7,502 nucleotides of DNA, from positions 1 through 7,502 of the forward strand of contig CBDUBU010000204.1 in the NCBI GenBank assembly GCA_965365465.1, read 5' to 3'. The DNA comes from CBDUBU01 sp965365465. Its GTDB lineage: Bacteria > Bacteroidota > Rhodothermia > Rhodothermales > DASSAV01. The notes under the pieces were generated by a model, which ran no database searches, had not been told where the DNA came from, and saw nothing but the letters and a program-made list of their open reading frames with translations. Within the stretch, counting starts at the first letter, position 1. Every line of letters begins with the position of its first letter. Below are positions 6,411 to 7,502 of the stretch, one piece after another. Both the position numbers and the translations under genes were made by a program.

Positions 6411-7502
6411 ATGGGATTCGTCATTTTCCTGATATTGCTGTTGCTGGCTGCTGTCAACGCCCTGTATGTGGCTGCGGAATTTGCAGCTGTGGGGACGCGG
6501 CGCGGGCGCATCCGTCAGCTCGCCGACGAGGGCAACCAGAGCGCCCGGCGGCTGTGGCCCATTCTCGATGATCCCAGACGGCTGGACCACTACATCGCCG
6601 CCTGCCAGGTGGGCATAACGATTTCGAGCCTCGTGCTGGGCGCCTACGGCCAGTCTACGCTGCCTCCTCTTATTGCGCCGTACCTGGAGCAACTCGGAGG
6701 AATGCAGATGACGGCTGCGTACTCGATCTCGGCGCTGGTGGTGCTGCTCGGACTGACCACCTTCCAGATGGTGGTCGGCGAACTGACGCCAAAGTCGGTG
6801 GCCCTGCAATACCCGACGCAGACGGCGCTTTTTACGGTGCGCCCTGTGCAGTGGTCGCTTAAGGTCCTGGCGTGGTTTATCGCCATCCTGAACGGAAGCG
6901 GCAACCTGGTGCTGAAGCTCTTCGGCGTCAAACACACAGGCCACCACCACATCCATTCGCCTGATGAGATCGATCTGCTCATCGCGGAGAGCCGGGATGG
7001 GGGGCTGCTTGAGCCGGACGAACAGCGCCGTCTCCATAAGGCGCTCCAACTCGGCACACAGACGGCCTATCATTTCATGATTCCCCGGACGGACATTGCG
7101 GCTGTCGATATCGACCTGGCGGAGGGGCCGCTCCTGCGCCTGATCCGAAGCAGCCCCCAGAACCACCTTCCTGTTTACAGGGATACGCCGGATAACATCG
7201 TAGGCACGCTGAACACGAAAGACGTGCTGGCCCACTACCTGGATCATGGAAAAGTCCCTGCGGTCGAAGAGGTCATGCGGCCTGTTGCAGTCGTGGCGGA
7301 GACGATCAAGGTAGACCGGTTGATTGGCCTGCTGCGCAAGCGGCGTTGCAGGCAGGCCGTTGTCGTGGATGAGTTTGGCGGGGTTTCCGGACTCGTCACG
7401 GTCGAGCACATCCTGACGACCATTCTCGGACGGAAGCCCACGCTGCAGAAACGCGACCGGAGAAAGGTTGTCCGGCTTCCCGACGGGCGGGTGCGGCTGC
7501 CG
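6411..7502 (+). CDS. CNNM/CorC-family transporter (DUF21 + CBS pair), 3' end outside window
   Basis: Integral membrane protein of the CNNM/CorC (HlyC-like) family, linked to Mg2+/Co2+ transport. The 364 residues seen have no stop; family members usually have about 420-450. The DUF21 domain covers about 1-175, with hydrophobic segments at about 2-22, 62-80, 104-122 and 138-165, the AAEF motif (21-24) and the hallmark GELTPKS (123-129). A linker with a His cluster (HTGHHHIHS, 175-183) leads into SPDEIDLLIAES. The CBS pair follows: MIPRTDIAAVD (223-233) opens the first CBS and DEFGGVSGLVTVEHIL (320-335) closes the second. The CorC_HlyC C-terminal domain is just beginning (VVRLPDGRVRLP). ATG 6411 is chosen because it opens the first hydrophobic helix and an in-frame TGA lies at 6378-6380; no Shine-Dalgarno is seen. 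Older annotations call such proteins hemolysins, but nothing here supports that activity. Relatives often occur as tandem pairs, so a second copy may follow. Confidence 0.92.
   Translation, partial: MGFVIFLILLLLAAVNALYVAAEFAAVGTRRGRIRQLADEGNQSARRLWPILDDPRRLDHYIAACQVGITISSLVLGAYGQSTLPPLIAPYLEQLGGMQMTAAYSISALVVLLGLTTFQMVVGELTPKSVALQYPTQTALFTVRPVQWSLKVLAWFIAILNGSGNLVLKLFGVKHTGHHHIHSPDEIDLLIAESRDGGLLEPDEQRRLHKALQLGTQTAYHFMIPRTDIAAVDIDLAEGPLLRLIRSSPQNHLPVYRDTPDNIVGTLNTKDVLAHYLDHGKVPAVEEVMRPVAVVAETIKVDRLIGLLRKRRCRQAVVVDEFGGVSGLVTVEHILTTILGRKPTLQKRDRRKVVRLPDGRVRLP

Noticed and set aside
6405..7409. 334-codon minus-strand open frame
   Set aside because: The opposite strand encodes an unmistakable CNNM/CorC protein with DUF21 and CBS motifs. 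The minus-strand product is Arg/His/Gln-rich with no family resemblance.

Overview
The window comes from a bacterial genome of roughly 60% G+C. It holds three protein-coding genes, two of them cut by the window edges, and two non-coding stretches. No rRNA, tRNA, CRISPR array, transposase or phage gene is visible. Neither complete start site (6060 on the minus strand, 6411 on the plus strand) has a good Shine-Dalgarno sequence. That would fit a Bacteroidota/Rhodothermota-like lineage, but taxonomy cannot be settled from this sequence.

Layout: (1) 1-1125, plus strand: the 3' part of a copper-exporting P1B-type ATPase (copA-like), with the catalytic P/N domains and the last two membrane helices. 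(2) 1126-1797: a 672-bp non-coding gap between convergent genes. It holds six copies of a short interspersed repeat in strictly alternating orientation, arranged as three head-to-head pairs; the first two pairs repeat with an exact 157-bp period. (3) 1798-6060, minus strand: one very large gene for a 1420-residue protein. It fuses an N-terminal PD-(D/E)XK (RecB/Cas4-like) nuclease with a 4Fe-4S cysteine pattern, a long coiled-coil-containing middle, and a C-terminal Upf1/DNA2-type superfamily 1 helicase with all motifs intact. (4) 6061-6410: a divergent intergenic region, locally A+T-rich, with an 8-bp perfect hairpin and a possible promoter for the helicase gene. (5) 6411-7502, plus strand: the 5' part of a CNNM/CorC-family membrane protein (DUF21 plus paired CBS domains), running off the window end.

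The three genes do not look like one pathway. The two membrane proteins concern metal ions (Cu+ export; Mg2+/Co2+-type transport), while the helicase-nuclease stands alone between them, transcribed in the opposite direction. It therefore looks like a self-contained DNA-processing enzyme, for repair or possibly defence. The items most worth a second look are this fusion protein, including its apparently degenerate middle domain, and the mosaic repeat cluster at its 3' end.
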